Shown here: one piece after another, positions 24,034 to 32,240 of the stretch
Layout: every line of letters begins with the position of its first letter
How positions within the stretch are numbered: position 1 is the stretch's first letter
Assembly (NCBI GenBank): GCA_902773325.1
Contig: CACYDW010000068.1
Coordinates: 1-44,725 of the forward strand
DNA length: 44,725 nt
Source: an uncultured Ruminococcus sp.
Lineage (GTDB): Bacteria > Bacillota > Clostridia > Oscillospirales > Acutalibacteraceae
Reading direction: 5' to 3'
The notes under the pieces: generated by a model
Told to the model about the DNA's origin: nothing
Database searches by the model: none
What the model saw: the letters and a program-made list of their open reading frames with translations, nothing else
Made by a program: the position numbers and the translations under genes

Positions 24034-25254
24034 CTATGGAGTATTTTCAGTCGGTTCGGTCGGCATTTCCGCCTTTACTTCAACATAGGACTTTTGGGCA
24101 ACGTCCTCCTCGATTTCATAGAGTGCCGTCAGAGCCAATCCGTCACCCGTTTCGCTGAACTGATACTCCTTACGCAGGATCCTTCCTCTTTCGGCACTGT
24201 AAAGAAGAAACAGTTCATTGAACTGTGCAACATTTTTGAGAATCTTCTGTGCGCGCTGCGGATTCAGGGATTCGGTTTTATTGTAATAATGTTGCCATTG
24301 CTCGGCAGTGTAGAAAATTGGTATGGCGACTCCGAACACCTGCATTTGTTCGGATTTTTCTGTAATACAGCAGTTTTCTGTCTGGGGAGAAGCAAATGAA
24401 AGTGGCAGTCTGACACCAAAAACAGACAGTGACCGTTTTTCCTCCGAAGTATCGCTTTGGAGGACTGCGTGTAGCGATGACGGCAGAAAAATTGTGACGC
24501 TTCTTGCGGTTCGGGCATAGATATGTGCATTGCTGTCGACTAATTTGGTTGTACCGTTGGTGTATTCCATTGTACCGCTTACCAGAAGCTGACCCTTTGT
24601 AATGCCCTCACCAATGCTTACAGCCGCAGTACCATTTGCCACCTCCATTTTAGTGATCGTGCCGTCAGCAGATGACTTTATATTGCTGACGGCATTTTCG
24701 CGTAATTCTGTATCGTTACGAAATCTTTCGCTGACGTTGATGTCTGCTCTGCATCCGGTGAGATTGATAAAGATTTGTCCGACTCTGTTATCGTTTACGA
24801 AAATCTGATCACGTATGGATTTCAGATCCAGAGAACTGATAGCAGCACCCTCATAGAGTCCTGATTCACGCAGCTCTGCGCGCATTTCATATTCATTGAT
24901 GCTTGCCGGAAGCCGGAAAGACATACTCCAGACATAGCCGGAAAGAGTTTTACACAGGACAATTGTCAGTAGCAAACCGACGAGCAGTCCTGCGCGGTTT
25001 TTATTGTTGATCAGGAAACAGCGCAGACCGTGTCCGCTTTCAATATGTAGAGCTGTCTGCGAATGTTCCGCTGCCATTTTAATTTCGTTAAGGTTATTCA
25101 GTTTGGCAGTTGCGGATATTTTATGATCTTGTCCTTTCATATTCCATATGGAGATTCCTCTGCGGGCGGCAATATTGATAAAGCGTTCGGGAAATTTCCC
25201 TTCTGCCGTGAAATTGAAATAGCCAATGATCCATCTGAATAATGCATTAAACAT
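24034..25254 (-). CDS. yqfD: sporulation protein YqfD
   Basis: A 406-residue protein with one membrane helix (about 105-125, GLLVGLLLTIVLCKTLSGYVW) between a small cytoplasmic N-terminal domain and a large outer domain. This is the YqfD layout, including EYEMRAELRESGLYEG, the DLKSIRDQIFVND stretch and a segment with GEGITKGQLLVSG. I chose ATG 25254 because TGAGGT lies five bases before it; a GTG at 25266 overlaps the yqfC stop. YqfD acts in the mother cell during engulfment and forespore development. Coupled to yqfC. Confidence 0.9.
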   Translation of the reverse strand: MFNALFRWIIGYFNFTAEGKFPERFINIAARRGISIWNMKGQDHKISATAKLNNLNEIKMAAEHSQTALHIESGHGLRCFLINNKNRAGLLVGLLLTIVLCKTLSGYVWSMSFRLPASINEYEMRAELRESGLYEGAAISSLDLKSIRDQIFVNDNRVGQIFINLTGCRADINVSERFRNDTELRENAVSNIKSSADGTITKMEVANGTAAVSIGEGITKGQLLVSGTMEYTNGTTKLVDSNAHIYARTARSVTIFLPSSLHAVLQSDTSEEKRSLSVFGVRLPLSFASPQTENCCITEKSEQMQVFGVAIPIFYTAEQWQHYYNKTESLNPQRAQKILKNVAQFNELFLLYSAERGRILRKEYQFSETGDGLALTALYEIEEDVAQKSYVEVKAEMPTEPTENTP

Positions 25255-25262
25255 GACATACC

Positions 25263-25529
25263 TCACATAATGAATTCTATCGAAGTAATAAATCCCTGAA
25301 TAACGATGCTGCTGTCGGTCATGCTTTTTATAGTCAGTCCTCTGCCGCCGAAGCCGACGATCATTTTGCCCGTATTGACCTTCACGGAATCATCATTATA
25401 TTCCACAATACCTCTACCGCCCTCTAAAATAACCTCTCTGTTGCCGCTGATCTCCAGATGCAGTGCACCGAAGGCAGCTAAATAAGGGGGGATAAAATCC
25501 TCTTTCCGGTGCTGCTTCTTTTTTGTCAT
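25263..25529 (-). CDS. yqfC: sporulation protein YqfC (YabP/YqfC family)
   Basis: An 88-residue protein after TTGAGGTGATG. It has the YabP/YqfC pattern: AAFGALHLEISGNREVILEG, GIVEYNDDSVKVNTG and the ending GFITSIEFIM. Its stop overlaps the region before yqfD, as in the usual yqfC-yqfD pair. This pair is part of the conserved spore-former gene set and is under sigma-E in Bacillus. It supports a spore-forming host. Confidence 0.92.
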   Translation of the reverse strand: MTKKKQHRKEDFIPPYLAAFGALHLEISGNREVILEGGRGIVEYNDDSVKVNTGKMIVGFGGRGLTIKSMTDSSIVIQGFITSIEFIM

Positions 25530-25574
25530 CTCACATCACCTCAACAATCACTCTTGTCTATGTTATGCACACGT

Positions 25575-25603
25575 AAATATAAAAATCACCCGCTGCATAT
25601 AAT
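25575..25603 (+). promoter_or_regulatory. possible sigma-E-type promoter of ylbJ
   Basis: AAATATA (25575-25581), 14 bases, CATATAAT (25596-25603) resembles the sigma-E pattern (KMATATT, then CATACAMT). ylbJ belongs to the sigma-E regulon in Bacillus. The -10 is enclosed by an 8-base inverted repeat, ATCACCCG/CGGGTGAT (25585-25592 and 25608-25615), whose right arm holds the ylbJ ribosome binding site. Confidence 0.4.
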
Positions 25604-25618
25604 TTGTCGGGTGATGTT

Positions 25619-26782
25619 ATGAGCTGTGTAATAAAAATGCGGATCAAACAAATAATACCGCTGTTGTTTTCGGCAGCGGGGCTTGCCATATTGCTATCAG
25701 TTCCAAAGGCGGCTTCGGACGCTGTTATGAGGGGTCTGCAATACACAGCGTCACTTCTGATACCTTCGCTGTTTCCGTTTATGGTACTGTCATCCTTTAT
25801 GATACGAAGCGGCGCATCGGAGCTTCTGGGCAGATTATTCGCCCCGATAACTGTCCATTTGTTCCGACTTCCGGAGCAGTCTGCCGCAGCCATTCTGCTG
25901 AGTGTGACAGGAGGGTATCCGGTCGGAGCAAAGTGTGTAAAGCTGCTGTATTCAGCGGGACAGATCACGCAGCATCAGGCAGAACGCATGATGCTCTTTT
26001 GCGTTTGTTCGGGACCTGCCTATATGATCACCGCTCTGGGTGCTATGTCGCTCGGCAATATAACCAGCGGTGTGATACTGTATACATCACAGCTATTTTC
26101 ATCATTGCTCATAGGTATCATCACCGCACGGCTTTGTCATCATGCGGAGGCATCCTCTCAAAGACCGAAGGATGGGCAGCGCAATAGTCAGCATAATAGC
26201 CTGTTGGACGCGTTTATTCTTTCCTGTTCGGATTCTGCCGTTTCCGTTTTGCAGCTTACGGCATTGGTAGCAGTTTTTTCCTTGTTTCTTGAAGCCTTGG
26301 AGCAGACGAGAATCAATCGGCTCATCACTTCTGCTGCCGGATTTGCTGGAATAGATGCTGTATTTTCGGGTGCTCTGGTATATAGTCTGATGGAGGTTAC
26401 AACAGCGTGTCAGAAAATCTGCAGCGGCGGCGCACTGTGGATGCTTTCGTTTGCTGCGGGCTTTGGCGGTTTATGTGTGCATACCCAGATATTCTCTGTT
26501 TTAGGTGAACTGAAAATCAATAAAGCAAAGTTTCTGCTATTCCGGCTGCTCAATGCCGTTATATCGTCAGGCTTCACTTATGCTGTATGTATGGTATATC
26601 GTCCGATAGCGGGAGTATTTGTGATGTCAGACGGCAGAAATGCCGAGCTGACATCTACGACGGCAGCGGGAGGAATAGCGCTGGTCGTGATGTCGGCGTT
26701 GTTCGTACTGTCCATGCACAGCAGAAGCGAAAATGAGCGGGGCATCTTACGAAACAGAAAAAAGCGTGAATTATTTCGTTGA
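25619..26782 (+). CDS. ylbJ: sporulation integral membrane protein YlbJ
   Basis: A 387-residue polytopic membrane protein with eight or more hydrophobic segments and the YlbJ/nucleoside-recognition (Gate) features: LIPSLFPFMVLSSFM, SVTGGYPVGAKC, CVCSGPAYMITALG and a late FGGLCVHTQIFSVL. YlbJ is needed for spore cortex or envelope formation in Bacillus. ATG 25619 follows GGTGATGTT; the preceding in-frame TTG has no site. Divergent from yqfC-yqfD, so the three spore genes form one cluster. Confidence 0.9.
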   Translation: MSCVIKMRIKQIIPLLFSAAGLAILLSVPKAASDAVMRGLQYTASLLIPSLFPFMVLSSFMIRSGASELLGRLFAPITVHLFRLPEQSAAAILLSVTGGYPVGAKCVKLLYSAGQITQHQAERMMLFCVCSGPAYMITALGAMSLGNITSGVILYTSQLFSSLLIGIITARLCHHAEASSQRPKDGQRNSQHNSLLDAFILSCSDSAVSVLQLTALVAVFSLFLEALEQTRINRLITSAAGFAGIDAVFSGALVYSLMEVTTACQKICSGGALWMLSFAAGFGGLCVHTQIFSVLGELKINKAKFLLFRLLNAVISSGFTYAVCMVYRPIAGVFVMSDGRNAELTSTTAAGGIALVVMSALFVLSMHSRSENERGILRNRKKRELFR

Positions 26783-26873
26783 AGATTCTGTAAAGGTATC
26801 ACTTCAAGAATTCTGAAATATACTGTAGTATACAAAATACTATAAGATAATATTGCATAATGAGGTGGTTGTT

Positions 26874-28715
26874 ATCTGCGGAATAGCAGGATGGTATGAC
26901 AGGAGCAGAAAATTCGAGGAAGAGAATACTGCTATCGATCAGATGTCGGCAGCATTGACGCGCCGCGGCCCTGATGACAGCGGAATATATATTCAAAAGC
27001 CTGTTTGTCTGATACACCGCCGTTTAGCGGTCATAGACCCGCAAAACGGCAGTCAGCCGATGAAAAAGACACACCGTAACCGTTCCTGCGTCATTGCATA
27101 TAACGGTGAACTGTATAACACATCGGAATTGCGGCAGGAGCTTGTACAGAACGGTATTGCGTTCCATACCAAAACGGATACGGAGGTTGTACTTGCGGCA
27201 TATATGCACTGGGGAACAGAATGTGTTGAGCATCTGAACGGTATATTTGCCTTTGCAGTGTATGACGAGGACTATCAGCGTCTGTTCATGGCGCGTGACA
27301 GAATCGGTGTCAAGCCGCTTTTTTACTATCGTTATGATAACGGACTGCTTTTTGCATCAGAAGTACAATGTCTGCTGCAAAATCCGCTTGTCAGGGCACA
27401 GGTTGATGAAGAGGGCTTGTGTGAGCTGCTGCTGCTCGGACCGGGCAGAACACCGGGACAAGGTATTTATAAAAATATCGGAGAGCTATTGCCGGGGGAA
27501 TGTGCTGTTTTTGACGGCATGAAAATGTATAAACGGCGGTATTTTACGCTCAGGGCGCGTGAACATGATGCGGATGCCGCAAAAAGCATAGAACAAGTGC
27601 GTGAACTGTTGACGGATTCCGTTGAGCGGCAGCTTGTATCGGATGTTCCGCTCTGCTGCTGCCTTTCGGGTGGATTGGATTCGAGTATCATATCCTATGT
27701 TGCTTCGGAATACAACAAGCGTCAAAGCCTGCCGCCGATCAATACCTATTCCATTGACTATCAGGATAATGACAAATATTTTCAGAAAAGCTTGTTTCAG
27801 CCAACTCCCGACAGTGAGTTTATCGGCATTATGACGGATGCGATCGGTTCTGTACACCATAGTGTAACGCTGGATAATTATCGATTGTTCACAGCACTGA
27901 CAGATGCAGTAGATGCACGCAGCTTTCCGGGAATGGTGGATGTAGATTCCTCGCTTCTGCTGTTCTGTCAGAAGATGAAGGAGGATTTTACCGTAGCACT
28001 TTCGGGTGAATGTGCCGATGAACTGTTCGGCGGTTATCCTTGGTATCATAACGAAGCCATACTATTTGACGATAATTTTCCGTGGTCGCGTTCACTGGAT
28101 ATACGGCGGTCGGTTTTCCGCAGCGGATTCCTGCCCCGCGGTGAAGAATACGTCCATGAGCGTTATCTTGAAACCTGCCGTCAGACAGAGAAGCTTCCGG
28201 GGGATTCCCGTCTTGATGCCCGTATGAGAGAGATGTTCTCGCTGAATTTCTATTGGTTTATGCAGACATTGCTTGACCGTAAAGACCGTATGTCCATGTA
28301 TAACGGTCTGGAGGTCAGAGTACCATTCTGCGACTACCGGGTAGTGGAGTATGCATACAATCTTCCCTGGAAGCTCAAGGCACTCAATGGCAGGGAAAAG
28401 GGTATTGTCCGTGCAGCTTTTCGCGGATTGCTGCCGGATTCCATTATAGACCGTAAAAAAAGTCCGTATCCCAAAACCCATAATCCGCTGTATTTCGGAT
28501 TGTGTGCTTCAAAGGTCACACAAATCATTTCAGACCGTTCTTCGCCGCTTTATGGAATTCTGAGTGTGGAGGGAATCAACGAAATTATTGCACATCCTGA
28601 AAAAATAGCTTCTCCTTGGTATGGGCAGTTGATGAAAGCCCCCCAGATTCTCGCTTATATCATTCAGCTTGACTACTGGTTCAGAAAAAACCATGTAGAA
28701 ATAACTGGACTATAA
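26874..28715 (+). CDS. asnB: asparagine synthetase (glutamine-hydrolysing), apparent ATC start
   Basis: A 613-residue enzyme that makes asparagine from aspartate, ATP and glutamine. The N-terminal glutaminase domain (1 to about 190) needs Cys2 at the mature N terminus; here CGIAGWYDRS follows an ATC codon at 26874. TGAGGTGG lies five bases before that ATC, the ideal distance. The in-frame TTG 26853 and GTG 26865 would bury the Cys behind 7 or 3 residues after Met and have no ribosome binding site. The synthetase domain has the PP-loop SGGLDSSI, LSGECADELFGGYPW and RVPFCDYRVVEYA. There is a residue-rich insertion near 300 (KYFQKSLFQPTPDSEFI) common to this subgroup. The start could also reflect a base error for ATG. 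Confidence 0.93.
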   Translation: MCGIAGWYDRSRKFEEENTAIDQMSAALTRRGPDDSGIYIQKPVCLIHRRLAVIDPQNGSQPMKKTHRNRSCVIAYNGELYNTSELRQELVQNGIAFHTKTDTEVVLAAYMHWGTECVEHLNGIFAFAVYDEDYQRLFMARDRIGVKPLFYYRYDNGLLFASEVQCLLQNPLVRAQVDEEGLCELLLLGPGRTPGQGIYKNIGELLPGECAVFDGMKMYKRRYFTLRAREHDADAAKSIEQVRELLTDSVERQLVSDVPLCCCLSGGLDSSIISYVASEYNKRQSLPPINTYSIDYQDNDKYFQKSLFQPTPDSEFIGIMTDAIGSVHHSVTLDNYRLFTALTDAVDARSFPGMVDVDSSLLLFCQKMKEDFTVALSGECADELFGGYPWYHNEAILFDDNFPWSRSLDIRRSVFRSGFLPRGEEYVHERYLETCRQTEKLPGDSRLDARMREMFSLNFYWFMQTLLDRKDRMSMYNGLEVRVPFCDYRVVEYAYNLPWKLKALNGREKGIVRAAFRGLLPDSIIDRKKSPYPKTHNPLYFGLCASKVTQIISDRSSPLYGILSVEGINEIIAHPEKIASPWYGQLMKAPQILAYIIQLDYWFRKNHVEITGL

Positions 28716-28731
28716 AGTAAAATTACTTTAT
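28712..28731. repeat. perfect palindrome at the asnB stop
   Basis: ATAAAGTAA-AA-TTACTTTAT is a nine-base perfect inverted repeat overlapping the asnB stop codon. The half sequence AAATTACTTTA recurs near 28843-28853. It might be an operator or an RNA stem. Confidence 0.5.
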
Positions 28732-28765
28732 GCACAGAAATCCGCATAAGCAGCAATAATACAGT

Positions 28766-28800
28766 GCCGCACCACTGATGTTCAGCAGTGCGGCTTTATA
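28766..28800 (+). terminator. intrinsic terminator of asnB
   Basis: GCCGCAC pairs with GTGCGGC around a CA/CA internal loop and an inner CTGA-TGT-TCAG stem, followed by TTTATA. Confidence 0.8.
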
Positions 28801-28933
28801 CTACTTTATAAAGAGTAGTACAGATTTTAATAAAAAGCTAAATTACTTTACAGCTAAGCCGGGCTCAGATAAAAGGAGTGACAGTCATTGTGTATGCATG
28901 TAAAGCGGCAAACTGTAAAGAGAGGTTTGGTGC
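28801..28933 (+). other. gene-free stretch before yfhO promoter
   Basis: AT-rich, with several TAAATTACTTTA/TTTACA-like words and no supported gene. A 23-codon frame from GTG 28891 ends inside the yfhO -10 box and is probably chance. Confidence 0.5.
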
Positions 28934-28962
28934 TTTACAACTACGTAAAAATGTTGTATAAT
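28934..28962 (+). promoter_or_regulatory. sigma-A promoter of yfhO-like gene
   Basis: TTTACA (28934-28939), 17 bases, TATAAT (28957-28962). The leader is about 120 bases. Confidence 0.75.
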
Positions 28963-29090
28963 GAAAAAGCGATTTTTTGAAGGTGGATTATCCGTCATAA
29001 GACGTGATCTGATCAAAGCTTTCTTCATAAATAATGATGTGATCAATAAGGAAAGAATCGAAGTCGATCAGAATAACAGGAGGAACTACA

Positions 29091-31784
29091 ATGGAACAGG
29101 GCAAAAGCTTGATCGGTATCAAGCAGAATTATTACCTCAGGGCATTTTTGTGGGGCGTTGCTCTTGCAGCGCTGCTGTTTGTGCCTTGGATGGTTTACAG
29201 CGGAGGTTACTTTTTCTTTTACGGCGATTTTAACGTTCAGCAGATTCCGTTTTATCAGATGATACATGATTCTATCCGGGACGGAAATCTCGGCTGGAGC
29301 TACACCACCGACCTTGGTGCCAATATCATTGGTTCCTATAGCTTTTATATGTTAGGCAGCCCGTTTTTCTGGCTGACACTGCCGTTTCCGAGCGAGGCTG
29401 TGCCGTATTTGATGGCACCCCTGCTCATGCTCAAATTCGGTTTTGCATCACTGGGTGCATATACGTTTCTCAGACGTTATGTCAGAAATCAGAGCTATGC
29501 CGTGATCGGCGGATTGCTCTATGCATTTTCGGGCTTTGGCATATATAATGTGTTCTTCAATCATTTTCACGAAGCAATGATCACCTTTCCGTTCATGCTT
29601 GCGGCGGTAGATTCGTTTATTTATGAAAAACGCAAGGGTCTGCTTGGGTTGTCCGTGTTTGCCGCAGCGTTTGTAAATTACTATTTTTTTGCGGGTCAGG
29701 CGGTTTTCATCTTTATCTACTGGATGGTCAGAACCATTACCGGCAGCTACCGTATGCATATCAAAGAGTTTTTGCGATTTGCTTTTGAGGTTCTTATGGG
29801 ATTTTTGTGTGCGTCGGTCATTCTGGTACCGTCCATACTGGCAGTGCTTCAGAATTCACGTGTCAATAGCTTTCCGAATGGCTGGAGTGCCCTTGCCTAC
29901 GGTAATGAACAGCGGTATATCCATATTATTATTTCTCTGTTTTTCCCGCCGGATATGCCTGCCTATGCCAATTTCACACCCGATTCCAATGCAAAATGGG
30001 CTTCGGTTGCAAGCTGGCTGCCGCTGATGAGCATGGTAGGTGTGTTCTCCTTCTTCAAGCTCAGAACACATAAATGGCTGAGGATTTTTCTGCCGCTGCT
30101 GTTTGTGATGGCAATGGTGCCGGTATTCAACAGCCTGTTTCAGCTTCTGAATTCGTCCTATTATGCCCGCTGGTTCTATATGCTGACCCTGATGCTTTCC
30201 CTTGCAACCGTTATTGCACTCGATCATGAGGAAACAGACTTCAAGCCTGCTTTGAAGCTGACCTTTGCCATTACCACTGTCATCACACTGCTGATCGGTA
30301 TGATGCCGTCTACCACCAAGGATTCAAGCGGAGTAGAGAAAACCGTGATCGGCATTGAAAAATATCATGACCGTTTCTGGGCATGGGTAGGACTTGCATT
30401 TGTAGGACTGATCCTGCTGACGCTGCTGCTTGTGTTCAGAAAAAAACGGATAACATTCATGCGTCTGATTTCCTTCTTCCTTTCAGCAATGATCGTACTC
30501 TACGGAAATGTGCTGATCGGCACGGGAGTTGTCAATTCAAATTACAAGGCGGACTATATCACCTCTAACGCGCTCGGCAATAAGGATGCGTTTGATGAAC
30601 TGGAGGATCTGCATGCGGTTCGTTCCGATTTCTATAACGAAATGGATAATATGGGAATGTTCTGGCAAATTCCTACTATACAGGCATTTCAGAGTATTGT
30701 TCCCGGTTCCATCATGGAGTTCTACAATTCCGTGGGTGTAGAGAGAAGCGTAGGTTCTCGTCCCGATACCGATCATTACGGTGTAAGGGGAGTGCTTTCG
30801 TGCAAGTATCTTTTTGATAATAACACCCATAGTGACTGCTTTGCCAATTCGGACGGTACGAATAAGATGCCGGGGTGGACGCTGATTGCCGATACCAACG
30901 GATATTATGTATATCAGAATGACTATTATATTCCTTTTGGCTTCACCTATGATACCTACATTACCGAGGAAGAATTCAACAACTGCTTTGAGGACGACAG
31001 AAGCCTGCTGATGCTCAAATCGATGGTTCTCACTCCCGAGCAGGCTGCAAAATACTCTGATATTCTTGCTCACGATGACCATGTGATTGAATACCGCTAT
31101 ACACAGAATGAGTATTATGAGGATTGCAGGGCAAGACAGCGGCTCACCTGCTCATCGGTAGTATTTGGCAAAAACACCATAACCGCCGAGATCACTACGG
31201 GTGACAGCAGCGAACTGGTATTTTTTAGTATTCCCTATGAAAAGGGTTGGACAGCCACCGTTAACGGAGCACCTGCCGAGATCGAGAAAGTCAATGTAGG
31301 CTTTATGGCGGTGCGGGTATCCGGCAACAGTAATTCGACCATACAGTTCACCTACCATACACCGGGGCTGCTTCCCGGCATAGCGGTAACGGTGGTCAGT
31401 GCAGCAATATTCATTGCTTACCTCGCGCTGTGGAAAGCTCCCGGCAAACGCAGAAAGACCATGCATTATGCTTATGACGATTATGGAGCAGAGCCGTATC
31501 CCACCAATAAAGATATTTTTGAACAGGAACAGAAGCCTGAGGAGAATCCTTATACCTATGCGGAAGATCAGGGCATTGCTTATGACCCGTCTGCCTCTGT
31601 GAACAGGCAGAATATCATTTATGAAGTTCCACCCGAACCGGAACAGGAATTACAATCCGATTCCGGTATGATCGGTTCAGAGATAACGACCGCATCAAGC
31701 TCAGGTGCAGCAGACGGGAAAAAAGATATTTCCGAAGCCGAGCTTACGGAAGCACACGGTGAATACCCGCCGGACAGTGATTGA
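29091..31784 (+). CDS. YfhO family membrane glycosyltransferase
   Basis: An 897-residue protein after AGGAGG. It has about a dozen membrane helices in residues 20-470, beginning with the YfhO signature YGDFNVQQIPFYQMIHDSI and LGANIIGSYSFYMLGSPFFW, in which the acidic residues in the first outer loop are thought to be catalytic. A large extracellular domain (about 480-740) is followed by a last helix (about 755-775) and a long acidic, disordered cytoplasmic tail (780-897), which is longer than usual. YfhO proteins transfer sugars from a polyprenyl carrier to wall polymers such as lipoteichoic acid. A CsbB-like partner gene lies at 32241. Confidence 0.9.
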   Translation: MEQGKSLIGIKQNYYLRAFLWGVALAALLFVPWMVYSGGYFFFYGDFNVQQIPFYQMIHDSIRDGNLGWSYTTDLGANIIGSYSFYMLGSPFFWLTLPFPSEAVPYLMAPLLMLKFGFASLGAYTFLRRYVRNQSYAVIGGLLYAFSGFGIYNVFFNHFHEAMITFPFMLAAVDSFIYEKRKGLLGLSVFAAAFVNYYFFAGQAVFIFIYWMVRTITGSYRMHIKEFLRFAFEVLMGFLCASVILVPSILAVLQNSRVNSFPNGWSALAYGNEQRYIHIIISLFFPPDMPAYANFTPDSNAKWASVASWLPLMSMVGVFSFFKLRTHKWLRIFLPLLFVMAMVPVFNSLFQLLNSSYYARWFYMLTLMLSLATVIALDHEETDFKPALKLTFAITTVITLLIGMMPSTTKDSSGVEKTVIGIEKYHDRFWAWVGLAFVGLILLTLLLVFRKKRITFMRLISFFLSAMIVLYGNVLIGTGVVNSNYKADYITSNALGNKDAFDELEDLHAVRSDFYNEMDNMGMFWQIPTIQAFQSIVPGSIMEFYNSVGVERSVGSRPDTDHYGVRGVLSCKYLFDNNTHSDCFANSDGTNKMPGWTLIADTNGYYVYQNDYYIPFGFTYDTYITEEEFNNCFEDDRSLLMLKSMVLTPEQAAKYSDILAHDDHVIEYRYTQNEYYEDCRARQRLTCSSVVFGKNTITAEITTGDSSELVFFSIPYEKGWTATVNGAPAEIEKVNVGFMAVRVSGNSNSTIQFTYHTPGLLPGIAVTVVSAAIFIAYLALWKAPGKRRKTMHYAYDDYGAEPYPTNKDIFEQEQKPEENPYTYAEDQGIAYDPSASVNRQNIIYEVPPEPEQELQSDSGMIGSEITTASSSGAADGKKDISEAELTEAHGEYPPDSD

Positions 31785-31850
31785 TCCTCTGAAACTGCAA
31801 GACCCGTGAGAACGTTATCTAAAAAAACGGAACCCGGATGATTCCGATAA

Positions 31851-31893
31851 GCTGCCGCCGTATGATATCCAATCATGCGGCGGCAGTTTACTT
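31851..31893 (+). terminator. intrinsic terminator of yfhO-like gene
   Basis: CTGCCGCCGTATGAT (31852-31866), loop ATCCA, ATCATGCGGCGGCAG (31872-31886) and TTTACTT: 15 pairs with one G-U. Confidence 0.8.
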
Positions 31894-32011
31894 ATGTAAT
31901 CAGGCTTATACACCACGGAAATCAATTTGCAAATATTTGTAGTATATTTCTCTGTGTTATTCTATTTGCTGAATCCAATATGGACAAAAAGTCCGTTTTT
32001 TTAGGAAGGGG

Positions 32012-32056
32012 TCCGGGGGATAACCCTTTGTTTTCAAACAAAGGGTTTCCCCCGGA
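32012..32056. repeat. REP-like palindromic intergenic element
   Basis: TCCGGGGGA ... TCCCCCGGA encloses CCCTTTGTTT-TC-AAACAAAGGG. A 45-base, nearly perfect hairpin of 19 pairs with a small internal loop (TAA/TT). It lies in the yfhO-GT2 gap (31785-32240), which has no gene. No T tract and no promoter role visible; it has the look of a dispersed palindromic repeat. Confidence 0.65.
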
Positions 32057-32101
32057 GAAACTGCCCGGCAAAATTGATTTCCCTTTAGCTTATTAAATGG
32101 C

Positions 32102-32130
32102 TTGAATTGTTGATGAAAGAATGATACAAT
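32102..32130 (+). promoter_or_regulatory. sigma-A promoter of GT2/pepV operon
   Basis: TTGAAT (32102-32107), 17 bases, TACAAT (32125-32130). Confidence 0.65.
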
Positions 32131-32240
32131 GAAAATGAAAGTACAGAATCAGATGTACAAAATAACGGAAGTCAGAATAAAAGCAGCGGCAAAGGAAAGA
32201 GATAGCCTGCCGTACTGTGAATCGTAAGGAGTGTGGCGGT

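Noticed and set aside
28891-28962. 23-codon leader peptide before yfhO
   Set aside because: It ends inside the -10 box, upstream of the transcript start.
28961-29233. 90-codon frame overlapping the start of yfhO
   Set aside because: Its ATG is in the -10 box and it runs into the well-supported yfhO gene in another frame.
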